Notes under the pieces: model-generated
What the model saw: the letters and a program-made list of their open reading frames with translations, nothing else
Database searches by the model: none
Told to the model about the DNA's origin: nothing
Origin: Osmia lignaria lignaria
Taxonomy: Eukaryota > Arthropoda > Insecta > Hymenoptera > Megachilidae
Length of the DNA stretch: 64,000 bases
Reading direction: 5' to 3'
NCBI RefSeq assembly: GCF_051020975.1
Contig: NC_135034.1
Location: 9,548,001-9,612,000 of the forward strand
Part shown: piece by piece, positions 22,721 through 35,919 of the stretch
How the letters are laid out: every line of letters begins with the position of its first letter
Numbering within the stretch: the first letter of the stretch is position 1
Translations under genes and position numbers: made by a program

Positions 22721-25700
22721 TTACTTTTCCAATATATAAAAGTCTTTCTAATTTAATGAACACCAAAATATCTAAGAATGTTAGATAGAAGGACCTTGAA
22801 CGAAAGTGGAAGCATAGGTGTAAGGATGATCGATGATCATTTTTCTCTCTGGAAACGGAAAAGTGTGACGTGTTCGGTCGCGGAAACGACAATCGTGCCG
22901 GTTGGTAGAGAAACGGAAATTGATGTCCTCTTTCCAGCTCATTTCCGGCAGGCATTCGTGCGCGAGGCTTACGCGCACGTTAAATTGCCTCGGCACCGTT
23001 TTGGACAGCCCTGACTATTCGTATCGAGCGGCAATGCCAAGGGCAAGGGCGCCCTTCTCCCACCCTTCCGTCGGCCCTCCAAACCCCCATTTCTCTTCCT
23101 CATTCTCTTCCTCTTCCGTCGAATACACGCACAAGAACAGGCCAGGGCCACGCACTCGTTCGTGTTCCTTCCTTTCTGCGTCACAACAGACCCACCATGA
23201 AAATTCGGTTTCCACCAGGGATAGGGATGATTCGTGTACACCCTTCCTTATGGGGAACCAACACGGTCCTTGCCGATGAAACCGATTGGTTTGATATAAA
23301 AAAGTATAGGGTGTAAAATAGACGGTGAATACTTTAATCTTGTAGAATTCAGACTGAAAATTTGAAGCTTATAAGGGAAGCTTTCTAAAATTTAGTATGA
23401 GAATTCTATACAATTATTAGAAAAATTATTTTCTAGAGATTTGAAAACAAATTTTTCATCTAGACAGAAATCTGTAATTTAAAATATGAAATCTGAAACC
23501 AGTCATTTTTATCGGTTTGATAATTCTACTATTAATAAAAGGCAACGAGACTAGTTATATAACCGTGTTGCATTAACAAATGACTGGATCTCGTGACTTT
23601 CAACCACAAAGGGTTATTATTAATATTCAAACACAATCCATGTATCCATCACACTCAAATTCCTGTAAACGTCGAAGGTTCTATTTTCAATCGTAACAAA
23701 AATTTAATTGAAAATACTCGTTCATATAGTAGCAAGAATAACAGAGCCAACGCTCGTTTCCAATCACAATTTCCTTCTCAAACTTTCCTCCGCCGATCGA
23801 GTGTCTTATAAATCCCGGTCTAGCAGACACCGTTCGAACTTCTCCGAGCATTCGATACCGCCCCTACTTCCAATAAATTTCCACCTCTCGCTTCCCTGTA
23901 CACGGAAATAACCCGAACGTTTCGTTCAGGTGACAGCGGGAATCGAGATCCGGTGAATTAAAAACCTACGGTATAAATAGACCGGCGGCAATGGGGTGGG
24001 GGTGGAAAAAAGAAAAAAATTAAAGAAGTAGCTATATGAATAAGAGGGAAGGTGGAGAAGGTGGGTGTGGGGTGGTTACGAGGTAGGAGAGGCCTCGGAG
24101 AAGGTGAATTTAATCGAGCACGGCGAAGAGGAAAGGGGAAAGTGTTGGTTGAGGAAGGCGAAGGAGGGAAGGCAACATTCGCCAGTGGAGAAAGCCGTGT
24201 TCGGCTTCAACGGGGTTAACGCACTTGACGTTATACTGTCTCTTGCGACTAACGATGATGTTTCTACCATTACGTAAAGTCAGCAGCGAAGCAGACTCTC
24301 TTCTCTGCACGCTCAGACGGGATTGGAATATAGCTGTTTCCTAGTATCGAGGAGAGAGCTGCTTCGAGGGAACGACGAACATCATACATATACGTTCCCG
24401 AAACAAAAATCGTACGTTCTTGTCGCGACGGCTATGTGAAAGCTCGCTTCTCTTTGCTACCGCTTCGAATTCTTCGGTTTCATTTGAAGAACGAGCACTT
24501 GTAGGAACGCCAACAACCTGGATATCAATATCCGACCCTCCTCCCCCCGGTGAGGGGATGATTATCGTTATGTCTTGTTTCTCGATGGAAAGCTGTAGGA
24601 AATGGATCGAGACTCTTGGAAAATGTCGGTGTCGTAATCAGACGTGGCATTAAATTAACCTTCCATAAGTTAGTTTCTTTTTTTCCGCGACTGAAAACAA
24701 TTACGTAACGTAGCAAATATCAATCCTCTAATACGAACTGCTAATTAATTTACAATTTTTAATATTTCATCACTGGAAAGCGGTTCGCGATTTTATAATT
24801 CCTTTATTGAGTAATCGTCTAAAATAGAAAATGGAAAAATTTCCTAAATCGACTCCGAGAATCTACAGAATTTATACCTACCTCTTTCCTAATCGAATTT
24901 TTCTAAAAAGGTCTTGCGTCGAAGGTAACAAAAAAGAGGTAAATCATCCGTAGACTTTCAGATTACGAAAGTGGAACCTGTTGTTTGCCAGGTAGATTCC
25001 TAATACGATAAGCTGAAAAAGGAACACGGAATCCTAATTTCACTCGAAAACACTGCAAAAGAGTCTTTTAAACACCGCCTCGTTGATTTCATAACAAATT
25101 ACATGAACCTCAATTTCAATCATTTTTGTTTCTTAAAAAGGCAAGTGTATATTTTCTATTTTCAAAAATCTGTCAAAAATCGGGCCACGCATGCTCTGTT
25201 GACAGTTTGTAAGTAACGGGACGGACGTTTGTAAAAGCAGGAAGCGTGTCTGAGAACCGCTGAGCAAAGAGAAAGTTGCGACCGACATATTTTGCGTTCG
25301 CGCAACCGTGCGATGTGTACGTTAGGTGGCCCGTTAACATGGAAGACACCCGACAGAGAGATGGAACGAACAGTCGAGACACGAAGAAGAGAAAAGAGGA
25401 AGGAACGAGCAGCGTTAATAGCTTCATTCGCTGCCGTGGAAAGCAGCCCTGCTAAAGCATCAATTAAGGTGTTACGAGCGAGCCGCCGTTCGCGCCATTT
25501 CAGGCGATCGAGTGGAATTCCTTTTTACCTGACCCCGTGAACCAGACGCTTCCCTCGGACTTCTATGTCCCTTTATTTCCTCCCTTAAATGTCCATTGAA
25601 CACTTGCGATCAAATAAGCTTCCTCGGCAAAAATACCGATGTCCTAAGATCTCACCTTTATCAGTAGAGAAATTGACAATGTTGCGAAGGGGTAGTTTTC

Positions 25701-25995
25701 AATCTAAATTTATTAGAACGTTAATCTCAGTCGAATAATTAGAACATTCGTGACTTTGATACGTATAATCTTATTTACATTTTCATTAGCAACATGATTC
25801 ATGAGTTCATCGGTTCTTTTTATTATTTGAAGATGATTGAAACGAGCTAGGGTATTCGTCGAACAGTAGCAGTTACTTACGTAATTGTATCCAGATTGAA
25901 TTTTAATTAGCTCGTTTGATTCTATTAGCAGTATATATCGTTAATTATATAAATTGGTACACTTTGGCTAAGTGGACGAAATAATTTCATTTCAG
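22721..25995. other. Mixed non-coding DNA
   Basis: GC-richer at 22780-23280 and again at 23990-24620, AT-rich elsewhere. Short open frames overlap on both strands at 22778-23279 without any recognisable product. A G-rich string GGGGTGGGGGTGG lies near 23992-24005. A weak CAG|GTGACA occurs at 23930 after a modest pyrimidine run; I do not call it an exon edge. Confidence 0.5.
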
Positions 25996-26089
25996 ATTGT
26001 TCTGTTCAGAGAGGAAGGTCGAAGGACGAATCAAGCAGATGTCTACGAGGAAGCTGTTGGGAATTCATTCATCCTTGGTTTCGTCCAAG
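25996..26089 (+). CDS. Candidate internal exon (exon B), protein not recognised
   Basis: Bounded by AATTTCATTTCAG and a near-consensus donor, CCAAG|GTATGT. The 94-nt exon starts in phase 0 if joined to either upstream candidate exon and ends with one extra base (phase 1). In that frame it encodes 31 residues running from IVLFREEGRRTNQ to SFILGFVQ, acidic and basic first, hydrophobic at the end. All three plus frames are open, so openness alone proves little; the frame choice rests on phase agreement with exons at 10668 and 48626. It may equally be an untranslated exon. Family not recognised. Confidence 0.4.
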
Positions 26090-29000
26090 GTATGTACATG
26101 TACTATTTAAATATTCGCGAACGGTTCGAAGACAGGAAGAGGAAACTTGCGATGCGAGTTTCTAGCCGGTTGAGCAAAGCAATGCATCGTGACGCTCGCA
26201 GGCACTTTCGCTTCTTCGGCATCCTCTTCGGTCAAATACCAGTTGCGATGGAATTGTGATTACATCTAATTAGTGGGAAATTTTGAAATTTTATTACCTC
26301 GTCGAAGTTTTTGTTCGAGTTATCTATCGATCAATTGAATCGTTTAATGATAACAGCATACGGAAGTCCATCTTTTGTTTCAATGAAACTTTTACAGAGC
26401 AAACGTGTGCAAAGATAACTCGCTTTACAGAATGATTTACAATCGACCATATTGGGGATAATGTATTATAAAAGCGAGAGATAGGGAGATATGTCGTAAA
26501 TTAGAAAAGTTAGAGAATGGTGCGTGGAATATCGCAAGGAACAAAATGAAAACGTTCCAGGGGTGCAGGAAGCGAAGCGGGCCTGATAGAGATAGGAAAC
26601 AAACTATTGCAACTTTGTAACTATTTATATATAAAAAGCAATGATTAAAAACAATGATTAGTACTTTGCAACTTCAGTAATAACTCAAAATAATTAACAG
26701 TGTGCGAGTTTAGAGATGATTAAAATTGCAAATTAAGGAAATACACATAGATTAAAAGAAATTTGAAATTTACATTTGTGCAATTTCAAACATTAGAATA
26801 GATTATCGACAATCTAATCGGACATATTTAATTAAAAACCGGGTACCTCAACATTAACTTAAAAGTGAACAATATTCAAAGATAAGTAATGAAACTGATA
26901 AGAAAAATATACGATACGAAAAAAAGTAGCACATTTGTTACTTGCAATTCTCGTTAATTTTTAGTCGCATCATTTAGTTCATGACCTACAAAACTAATAA
27001 TGGTGGAATATTTTTAATTGCTTTTAGAAGTTTAATAAAATATCTAATTACCGAATTATCAAATTTAAAAAAGAATCATGTAACAGGAAATTCACGATTT
27101 CTATACAATTCAAACGCAAATGGTGGTGACGTAGAACAGTAAGTCTAATAAGTCTTGCAAGTCTGTCCTCACTTTCGCTGCGCTTCGGGCCGTCGCGTCG
27201 CGCCTACCTACATGGTGAAGCGCGTGACGAGCATACGGGGTCGTCATTAAGCGTTCCAAAGAAATAATTTGCTTCGGACGTATATGGAGCAGCACATGTG
27301 TTCCACGCTTAACCACGTGCCGCGGCAATATGAGATGTTCGTTGGAAATTAAAAAGCATCTAAACTCTTAGAATTCCGTTCGCGGATAGATCCTGGCCAC
27401 CGTAGTAGTAGCATCGGTTCCTGGAACTTATTCCCGAGACGAACACCTCTCGACGATCTACAGCTTTGCTATCTCGATGAACGAGCCGGGAATAACTAAT
27501 ATCTCTTTCGTTGATCGAAGGAAAATAGTAGAAAATAGAGAAATTCATGGTTCTTTAGAAGCTCTTAAAAATATTTAAAGGAACAGTGTTTAGAATTAGG
27601 GCTCTCACCATGGTCCGTTCTCCGAGGGTTAAACCACTTATCGCTTAATTATCGCAGTGAAAATAGACGTACATGGTCAGACATATTGAAATTCTAATTA
27701 TTAAGGATACGAATGGTTAATTTTTAAACTGAAGATCTGATTTTGTCAAATTTTAATTTACCAATGCTAGAAAAGTGTTAATTTTTAAATTGATGAAATA
27801 AATAAGATAAAAGTGTTGAGTTCCGAATTTGACAAAACATAGAAAATGACTGGAAAATAGTGTAGTCGTTCTCTTCACGATTGACTGTTTTGTCAAATTC
27901 TGAACTTTTAGCCCTGGTCTGCCCTACACGTGACATCGGCGGTGAAAGCATCATTCTTTTCTAAACGAGTATACGTTAATCGTTTCGAGCGTCTATAAAA
28001 TCGTGTCGAAGATGCTTCGATGTCATTATCAATCGGTGGCGTTAACGACTGCTGGCCCTGACTTGTCCGCGCGAATCACCGAGTCATGGACTCGCTTGCA
28101 CCGTGCATATCTCGGCGTGCACTCTTATTCGTGCGTTGCATAGCCTACTAGCGAATGCAAGTGCAAGGTAGTGCGACGGCTGGTAACCGATAGAGGTGAG
28201 CGAAAGTTTCTTACGTCACCCCGTACGCGGGTACAACTTCAGTTTCAACTACGCGTGTGTCTGTTCGGTCTATCGCACGATCTAGCAGCCACTTTTCACA
28301 TGAGAGCTGTTTTTCTTTCGTACGAGACATACAGGAATAGATTGCTCGTTAGAAAAAAGAAAAATATCCCGCGAACAGTAGGCTGAAATTTTTCAGGAGA
28401 GAAGCTAAATATTAAATTTTTATTTACTATAGAAGAGCGACTCTTTATTTATAGAAATTTATTTATAACAGAACGCATGATACGTTGAACAGCGAAAGGG
28501 CAGGCGTGCTAAGTGGTTTGAAAACTTGACTTTCGACAGCTTCCTAGAAAGCGAAGCAGGTTAGCGATTTTTAGTCACGTCATGACCGGTAATTCGAGGC
28601 TTATTATAGAGTGTAAATGGTTCTCGGTTTAATTTACGACGGGGCATGGTGTTCGTGTGAGTGGATAAAAAAAAAAAAAAAATGAAAATTCCTGCTCGCG
28701 ACAGAGCGTGGCGGAAGCGTTGTGAATTGCGCTTAAAATGACCCGTCACGAAGCAACGACCCGGAAGCGATAACCGCGCGCGAGGTCGAAAGCACGGTCG
28801 ATAAGGAGGTCGGTCGCACACCAGCTCGTCACTTTTCCAGGGTGGGATCAGTCCGTGTGGACACGGCTAATCGAAAGCAATCTGAGACAACACCGATGCG
28901 TTTCTGACATATTGCGATCGTGCCGACAACACGCCAGAGGATTTTGATATATTATTATTTTCCACGCGACCCTGTCCTGCAATTTCATCGAATATATCAT

Positions 29001-29280
29001 TCGAACACGTATTCGGTGTTCCAGTATTTTTTTCTTTCCTTTTTACGTAGAAGCAATATTTTTTTTCTCAATTTTCAAATAAGACTTTTGTATTGAAATA
29101 TTAAGAGAGACAGACTGTCGGCGGCCAAGTCTGGTTACATCGACGCGTTTAGCCTAGTGTCCTCCTTTTCCATAGCCCGTTGCATTTATTCGGTAGGTAG
29201 AAGTTTTATTCCTTTTACGTTGCGCCCCTGATTCGTAGACAATCGTGGCCGAATGAAAATTCGCGTGCGACGCGAACCGA
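26090..29280. other. Mostly AT-rich non-coding DNA (large intron of the candidate gene)
   Basis: Very AT-rich from 26260 to 27130. A sharply CpG-rich patch at 27150-27330 and a broader one at 27920-28860 interrupt it. An A-tract lies at 28667-28682. Apart from the repeat at 27600, I see no exon and no mobile element. Confidence 0.5.
27575..27634 (-). repeat. Dispersed CCATGG-core repeat, copy E
   Basis: On the minus strand it starts TTAACCCTCGGAGAACGGAC then CATGGTGAGAGCCC, followed by TCTAAACACTGTTCC, matching copies C and D after the core. The TTAACCC start supports a TTAA-type transposon end as the origin of the family. Confidence 0.65.
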
Positions 29281-29340
29281 GAACATTGCGACATAGGCAT
29301 GTCGCAGCGTGAATATCACTTAACAGGTACCCGCGATATG

Positions 29341-29390
29341 TTGCAATGGCCTAGAAGCGGTAACTAGGCGGAGGGTGAGAAACATCGAAC
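29341..29390. repeat. Duplicated 50-bp element, unit 1
   Basis: This segment, beginning TTGCAATGGCCTAGAAGCGG, is repeated at 30227-30276 in the same orientation with about 43 of 50 matching bases and no gaps. The flanks do not match. It has no coding frame on either strand that survives in both units. Confidence 0.65.
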
Positions 29391-30226
29391 AATGTAATGT
29401 ATACGACCCTACATCCTTGGAAATTGCTCAACGAGTCCATTAAAACGAGCGAAGGAAACGAAGGAATTCGCGCTTCGCTCGTATTCAACCTACCTTCGCG
29501 TCTTTTCTTATTCTTCTTCTTCGTTCTTTTTGTGCCAACGAACATTTCGTAGAGGCGAAGATAACTCGGTCGTTTGTAATTTACTACCGGGGCAAAAATA
29601 ACCCTGCAACCAGCTGAACGAAAAAGGACAGTATCGGGAGTGCGGAATGCACCGGGACAGTGTTCTTCTGGGGATGAAACCATCCCTTGTACGTTGAGCT
29701 TTTAGTTACCATTTTCTCTTAACGGGTATTTCAAGTCTTTTGGGGTTGAGATAGAAAAATTTCATTAAAATTTCGAAAGGTCGGCAGATATTGAAGATAG
29801 ATTTTGAGAAATTAAATGAATATTTATCTACTGATTAGATTTCAATCTTACAATATTAATTAGCTGGATCTAGGAAGGACTTAATCACTGTCCTATTTCT
29901 TCATGTTATTCTTCAGGATAGGAAGATCTACGTTAAGATAGAATCTATCCCTATTCATATCCAAAGGAAGTTTACATAACACCCTAGTGTACATCAAATC
30001 ATTTTACTCCTCTTCAAGAATTTCAATTTTAACCTTAAGAATCATGGTGCATACCTATGAAACAGGGTTAGTCGAAAAATTAGAAAACGAGGGTTAAATC
30101 TTTTATTTCGAATCTCTGTCCATGAATTTCGATCCCTGTAGCGTTGGTCCGAATGTATATCCGAGGTACATTGGTATCTAGCTGGGCGTTCGTTGTGGAC
30201 GCTGCTTAACGAGCATGAGCGTGGTG
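29391..30226. other. AT-rich non-coding DNA between duplicated elements
   Basis: A CpG-richer part up to about 29690 followed by an AT-rich part. A minus-strand frame of 110 codons (29351-29683) is not recognisable and overlaps the duplicated element in a different frame from the second unit, which argues against coding. Confidence 0.5.
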
Positions 30227-30276
30227 TTGCAATGGCCCAGAAGCGGTAGCTAGGCGAAGGGTCAAAAACACCGAGC
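30227..30276. repeat. Duplicated 50-bp element, unit 2
   Basis: Second unit, beginning TTGCAATGGCCCAGAAGCGG and including CTAGGCGAAGGGTCAAAAACA. It lies 886 bp after unit 1. Conservation of both without flanks suggests a shared regulatory sequence or a fragment of a dispersed repeat. Confidence 0.65.
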
Positions 30277-33200
30277 GGCACGGTTTCTAGGCCATGCGCT
30301 GCTATCTATAAACCCCTGCGAGCTTCACTCCTGCCCTCCCTCTCGCCTCTTCCTCCTCCCCTATGCTGCTCGATCCTCTACCTACACCACCTACGAAGCT
30401 GCACCTACACTTCCATACCTAGGTCACCTTCTCTATCGCGCTCCCTCTCCCTTTCTCTACTTCTAGCCCTCTCTGTCCGTCTCTCATCGCGTAGATCCCG
30501 CGTCGAGTCTCGCTTTCGCTTCGTTCGTTCGTTCGTAGGCCGAACCATCCGAGGCGATACCACCACGAACAGTTTCAGATCCAGACAGAGAAAGAGAAAG
30601 AAGCGTCACCGCGAGACGGACTCGAAATAGAGGGAGCTGCGAAATTTCCGGTTCCGAGAAACGCATTCGGTGCACAGGGTAGTTCTACGTTTTTCAATCA
30701 CTTTCTAATCGGGGGTTGATAGAGAAATTTGAAGGAAAAAATTGATCCCCCACGAATTGGAAAAATAAAAATTGAAGAAATATTTTTCTTATGGATAAAA
30801 GATTCGTGTTAGTTTCACGTTTGTTGGCGATGTTAACCCTTAGAGGGAAATTTACAGAATTTATTCACCGTTTGTAATTAATGATGTTGTATTGGAAAGT
30901 TGTTCATATTTCAATGCCCCAACAGCGAAATGTTCTAGTGGATATACAATTTCTGGTTATTAATCAACGGACACTTGTAATTTCAGTCAATTCGCTGAAG
31001 TTTATGTGATCGGTTATTTACGTTTCGCAGATAAGATGATTGCCAAACAGGGAATGTATAATTTTCATGCGTTTCTGGTACTTTGATCGACACTTATCAT
31101 TGTTTTCTAGCTGTTCGTAATCATTACCAATCGTTATGAACATTGTTGGACATTTTTAAAATACATTTATTAACTATTTATAGTAAACTTTTCACATTTT
31201 TGTAATTGAGAAGTTAAAAAAATATTTTCGTATCTTCTGAAAGTAAACAATCCCGAAAATAGGTCCAGCTGAATGTTTCAAGCAGGAATTCTTTTCTATC
31301 AGTGGAATACATTGTCGATATCGAAGGCGGGGATCGGCCTCGAGTAATTCGGCACTTAAACTTGACAATGGGGAGTCGAATGGTGGGACTTGAACGGGGG
31401 AAATAATGCGATACGCGTGCACACACATTATCCGAGCTTCTTATGCGGTTATACAACCGATCACGTATATCTGCGATCCCGGTTCGCACGAAAGTTCCAC
31501 GCGGACCGATCGCTCTCTCTTCCGGCAGAGGTTCTCATCCGTTTCTAATTTTCATTCCTTGCATCGATATCGATTCTTTCGAAAATTAAATTTCTAATAA
31601 ATTTCGTTAAAATTAAAGTATATTTCACTCTAGTCTGGTAGTCGAATCGAGTATCCGAAAAAATTGGATGCTCAACGGGTTAATTCCAAGTAGCATGTCT
31701 CTATCGGGCACAGACAGTCGATTCTATTACCGTACCAATAATCCATCCGCGATCCAGCAGAAACATAAGCTCGTTGCGCGATACTCGGCAAACAGGACGT
31801 TGTCGGCCCACGTAGTAGTATCGATTTCCGTGGCGAACTCTACTCGTTAACCGATTACGAACCAGTATTATAATTCATGCATCCGTCTCAACGGATGATG
31901 CAACGGTTACGAAACGCTGGACAGTCCCCTCGTAAGCAGGGGGATGAAAAGAAGAAAAAAATGAACGTAATCGAACGCGACGGGGAAAGTTGTCGGTGAA
32001 ATTAAAACGATTTTTCTACTTGTTTCTGGTCGGAAACGGGCTTACGATTCGGGATGCAGTTTGATACACACGTTTCACCCTTCTATCTTTTAGTCTCTGC
32101 TCTTTCATAGATATAGTTAACGCGGTTCGACTAACTTTCACTTAAATGGCAGACACTCGCTTCCTGATCGCACGACGAACCAGTCGCAATTGCACGATCG
32201 AACTAGGAAAACCTGGTTATGTAAACGATTTCAGGTTAACCCAGCTGGATATTTTATTTTTCGGTCGACGAATTGCGCAGCTTGAACTTTTGCTTCGTTC
32301 AAGGACGACCGTGGGCCGCAATCGTTTTCAACGTGCTAATCGCGAAAGTGAAACCTAGTTAGTAGTTGGAGGCTCGTAGTGGAAGAGCAACGACCGGGTT
32401 ACTTAAAATCGAGAGAATCGGGTCGGTGGCGATGGCTTCGCGGACAGTCGTAATACCATTTCTTGGGAGAACTATATTCGATGCGTTTCGAGGATATCTG
32501 ATTCATACGAGCTTTAAAATATCGTTATTTTTATTCGAATTGTAATAAAATTTAATTTGTTAGTCAGATCCCTTCGCAAGTATTAGATTGTCTGGGAAAT
32601 CTTGCAAAGTTTTTTTTTTTAAGAACAAAAGGTGTTGTCCTATTTTGGTATCGTGTCGAGAAAGCTTTGTTTCGCGTTTTCTAGGTGCGCGATGATTCAA
32701 ACGGAACAGGGTAGGCGTAACCGTAGGAGTTCGAAGCGAACGCGTCGTGTTCTATCGGCTCGGGGACGAACGAAATCGAGGGTGAAAATATGGTAAAAAT
32801 GACGCGAACCCGGCTGGTTTCCTTCGTTTCCTTGAATTTCATTATTCGATTAGGGAGCGAAGAGAAAACAACACCGCGAACGCGTAGGTTTCGCTGCAAC
32901 AAAACGGTCGTGTCACTTCCCTTCCTGTTGCGTAACCCAATTAACCGCTTATTTAATACCGACCCATCGACCGCAAACCATAGAGTAATAGAAATGTGGC
33001 ACGGAAGAATCGGAAAAAAGAGAGGAAACCTTTGAAAGGATTATATTATGTGGGATGATAATTAAAAAAAATTTTTAATTTTAAATTAAAAATAAACTGC
33101 ATAATCATTTTCATATACTAAATTTAATATATTCAATTCTAGTCAACAATGTTTTAAACAGCTATTAATAATCCCCGTTGCATAATCATCGGATCAGGTC

Positions 33201-33300
33201 TCTTATCGTTAGAAATTAAAATAGCATCCCTATCGCTTGTTCTTAAGCTTCGAGAGCCGCTGTTCAAAGCAAACAAATTCCCGTCCACATCATTAGAGCA
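30277..33300. other. CT-rich patch then mixed non-coding DNA
   Basis: A C/T-rich patch at 30320-30490 (CCCTCCCTCTCGCC-type sequence) is followed by a GTTCGTTC repeat near 30520. The rest is AT-rich with CpG-richer patches at 31380-31560 and 32650-33020. A solo end TTAACCCGTTGAGCATCC, reading on the minus strand, ends at 31683. No exon is supported. Confidence 0.5.
33071..33093. repeat. AT-only inverted repeat
   Basis: Two 11-base arms, ATTTTTAATTT and AAATTAAAAAT, flank a single T, making a near-perfect AT palindrome. It could extrude as a cruciform or bind homeodomain proteins, but AT-rich palindromes are common by chance. Confidence 0.6.
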
Positions 33301-33885
33301 GACCGAACAATCAGATAGGGCGAGAAGATGCGCGGGAGGGGATGCTGTTATTCAGCACTTTTGGCAGTGGAGAGTAGCTGGCGGACGAAGACAAGGCAGC
33401 AGAAGGTCTCGAGCCGCGAGGTTCAGCCTCTTGCATAGGTCATTTCCTCGTGCATAACCTAATTAAACTGATTATTTAACGCTCCCCAAGTACCTGCTGC
33501 TCTCTTCTCCTCCCTCGACTCTCGCTTTCTTCGCGATCACCTTCTCACCTACTTTCGTGATAGCGATTTCGTCGGAAGAATAGAATAAGGGGGTGCACGT
33601 TCCCATCGGAGGAATAAATTGTCGATTGTTAATAATAAATTTTCAAATGAAAAAAAATTCCAAAGATCATCAGATCGATGACGTGAAAAATCGCGAGTCG
33701 AGAATTATTCGGATATTAGTCGGGGTGAATTACGCAATCGGTCGCGTGCCTTTGTACGGACAAAGGTAATAAATCAAGTTCTGTCCCGCGAGAGAAAAGT
33801 CGAGGTGTCGATCGAAACGATGGAGCAGGAAGGAGGGACAGAGGGTGGGGAAGGAGACGTAAGAGACGGGGTAAAAGGGGACGAG

Positions 33886-33983
33886 GGGTAACCCTGGGCG
33901 AGATTACGTCGTTTCGTGCATGCACGTCGAAAGGTTCGCAGCGCGAGTGCGCAATGGCCTATTCCCCGTGCCCAGGGTTACCC
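33886..33983. repeat. 14-bp perfect inverted repeat around a 12-bp palindrome
   Basis: GGGTAACCCTGGGC at 33886-33899 and its exact reverse complement at 33970-33983 bracket 70 bases. Inside, at 33915-33926, is the perfect palindrome CGTGCATGCACG. The DNA just upstream (33795-33885) is strongly G/A-rich. Arms this GC-rich are unlikely by chance. Confidence 0.65.
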
Positions 33984-34509
33984 GCGGTCGTTGTGTCCAA
34001 AAACTTTGGCAATAAACTTACGCTCTAGAGCTGCGGGGGGCTTTCAGAGCTTCGGCCACGAGAGCGCGCCTCCACCAGCCAGCTAGTCCATCGGGCAAAC
34101 CGATAGAACCGTTACGAAAATCGATGCTATTTCATTTACAAATTTTCCAGCAATTTATTCTAATTAGCCGACAACACTTGATTGACAAAAATTCATGAAA
34201 CTTTTGGAAATGTCAAGATATTCATAGTTTTAACTGTTCCCCTGTGATCCCGCTTCTGGATCATTCATTTTTCTTTTTTGGGAAAATTGCATTTGAAAAT
34301 TTGTTACAAATTAATTACTTAAAGACTGTTTGAATAAAGAGGATAGGAATGTTTAACGGATTAAAAGCCTGCTAGTTTTCAGAGGTGATTAATTCGGAAT
34401 GAAACTAGAAACGAATCGTTTGAAGTGATTTTAATCCATCAGTAGATATGAGTAGATGGGACGAACGCTGGTCGACTGGTTGGCCGGCAGTGGTACTGTG
34501 CTGCCGGGA

Positions 34510-34580
34510 TAGTTTCACTAGTTGCGTAATTCTAATAGGCTGCTCACTGCTGGCTGTTACTACTGTCGCCGTGACCGACT
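34510..34580 (+). repeat. Triplicated regulatory-type element, unit 1
   Basis: Contains TAGTTTCACTAGTTGCGTAA, then ATAGGCTG, then TACTGTCGCCGTGACCGACT. Unit 2 has the same three blocks at identical spacing exactly 450 bp downstream, while bases between blocks differ freely. TTGCGTAA is a C/EBP- or PAR-bZIP-type half-site. Just upstream is a GC hairpin with arms CCGGCAG and CTGCCGG. Confidence 0.7.
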
Positions 34581-34958
34581 CGCTGCGCCTGTTTTCGCGA
34601 TGAGACTCTTGTTGTTACCACTTCGAGGCTTATTCTAATTATTTTAATATAGATACATCGTGTTCATTCTATCATTTTCATTATTATTTTATCTATCGTT
34701 CATTATCAAAATATTTTAAAATGGGGATGCTCGCTACCATCGTCAAATATGTGTGATAATTTTAAGATAATTCTTCATTTTCCATCCTTTGAAATAAATT
34801 AAAATGAATATCGATGCGATCGACTATGGATGAACATAGTGCTGCTAACGCTTTGTCAAAGGGTTAACGACCGTTTCGAAGCTTCCCACCTTGGTTATTC
34901 GTCCGGGAAACGTAAATCGACCTAGGAAGATTTATTTTTCGTGAATGTTCGCCGTCAG
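34581..34958. other. AT-rich spacer with a TTAA-type end
   Basis: Mostly AT-rich. On the minus strand a TTAACCCTTTGACAAAGCG end starts at 34866, sharing its first ten bases with the MITE at 10801. No partner end was identified. Confidence 0.5.
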
Positions 34959-34959
34959 G

Positions 34960-35030
34960 TAGTTTCACTAGTTGCGTAACCGCGATAGGCTGTCTACTAA
35001 CTAGCACCGCTACTGTCGCCGCGACCGACT
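34960..35030 (+). repeat. Triplicated regulatory-type element, unit 2
   Basis: The same 20-base first block as unit 1 without change, ATAGGCTG, and TACTGTCGCCGCGACCGACT with one change from unit 1. About 51 of 72 bases match overall, with mismatches concentrated between blocks. Block conservation with fixed spacing suggests constraint rather than recent duplication. Confidence 0.7.
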
Positions 35031-35919
35031 TGCAATCGAGACGGTCGAGATCGTTGCCAGTTAATTCGAGAAAGTTGCAACCGGCCGTAGATCCTGGCTA
35101 CGAAAAGAAAAGCAAACTCGGTCCACGGATACGCTTCTTTTCCTTTGCTCTTTCCTTTTTTTCTTTTTCATGTAACTGGTTATCGGTTATTGACTTCGTT
35201 CACAGTACAGTTGCAACGCTTGTAATCGATGTTCTCTAGGAAATCGGCGATCGGTACCGCGGATGTTTCGTAACGCGAGAAAGAGAAATTGTTGCTGTCA
35301 AACGATACTAAAGATCTACGAACGAAGATTTCATAATCGAACTGAACTTTTGCGACTCGAGAATTGAAAATCTTTCGATTCTCTTTGGAGAACGATTTCT
35401 TTCGATTTTTAAGTAAAATATGGCTGTTTATGTAGTTGAGACGATAATTGAACGTAAACCTCGTAACTGAGAAATTGAATATTAATCTGTGAAGAGCAGT
35501 TGCTGGATAGGAACAAAGAAAGACCTTCAACAATATTGCACAGCTTCCTGTATATTGCAATTTTATTACTAATTTGTGTATACAGTGTGGAAACTACGTA
35601 AACGTCACATAAATTAATTTAACCTCGAAATATCAAGATTTCTAAATCACTTTTAACATTAATATAATCAAAATTAAAGTTTTGAGAATTTCTCTTCCTC
35701 CCCTGTAAATCTACTTTCCTCTATACCGTACATTTGCAATATTTCATTATTTGCCGTGTTATTAATAGCTATCGATCGAATGGTAACGCGAACGTATCCT
35801 TGAATTTTACAAAACGATGAAACGAGAGGAAAAATTAGAGCAACGATGCGAGACGGGGGTATCGACCGATCGATTTTCTCGAGGTGTTCCTCGTGCATCC
35901 ACGATCGACAGGTAACCGA

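Noticed and set aside
33548..33605. Minus-strand ATG followed by 19 codons and a GTGAGA donor
   Set aside because: Donor is moderate, no upstream acceptor or promoter signal, and no partner exon was found.
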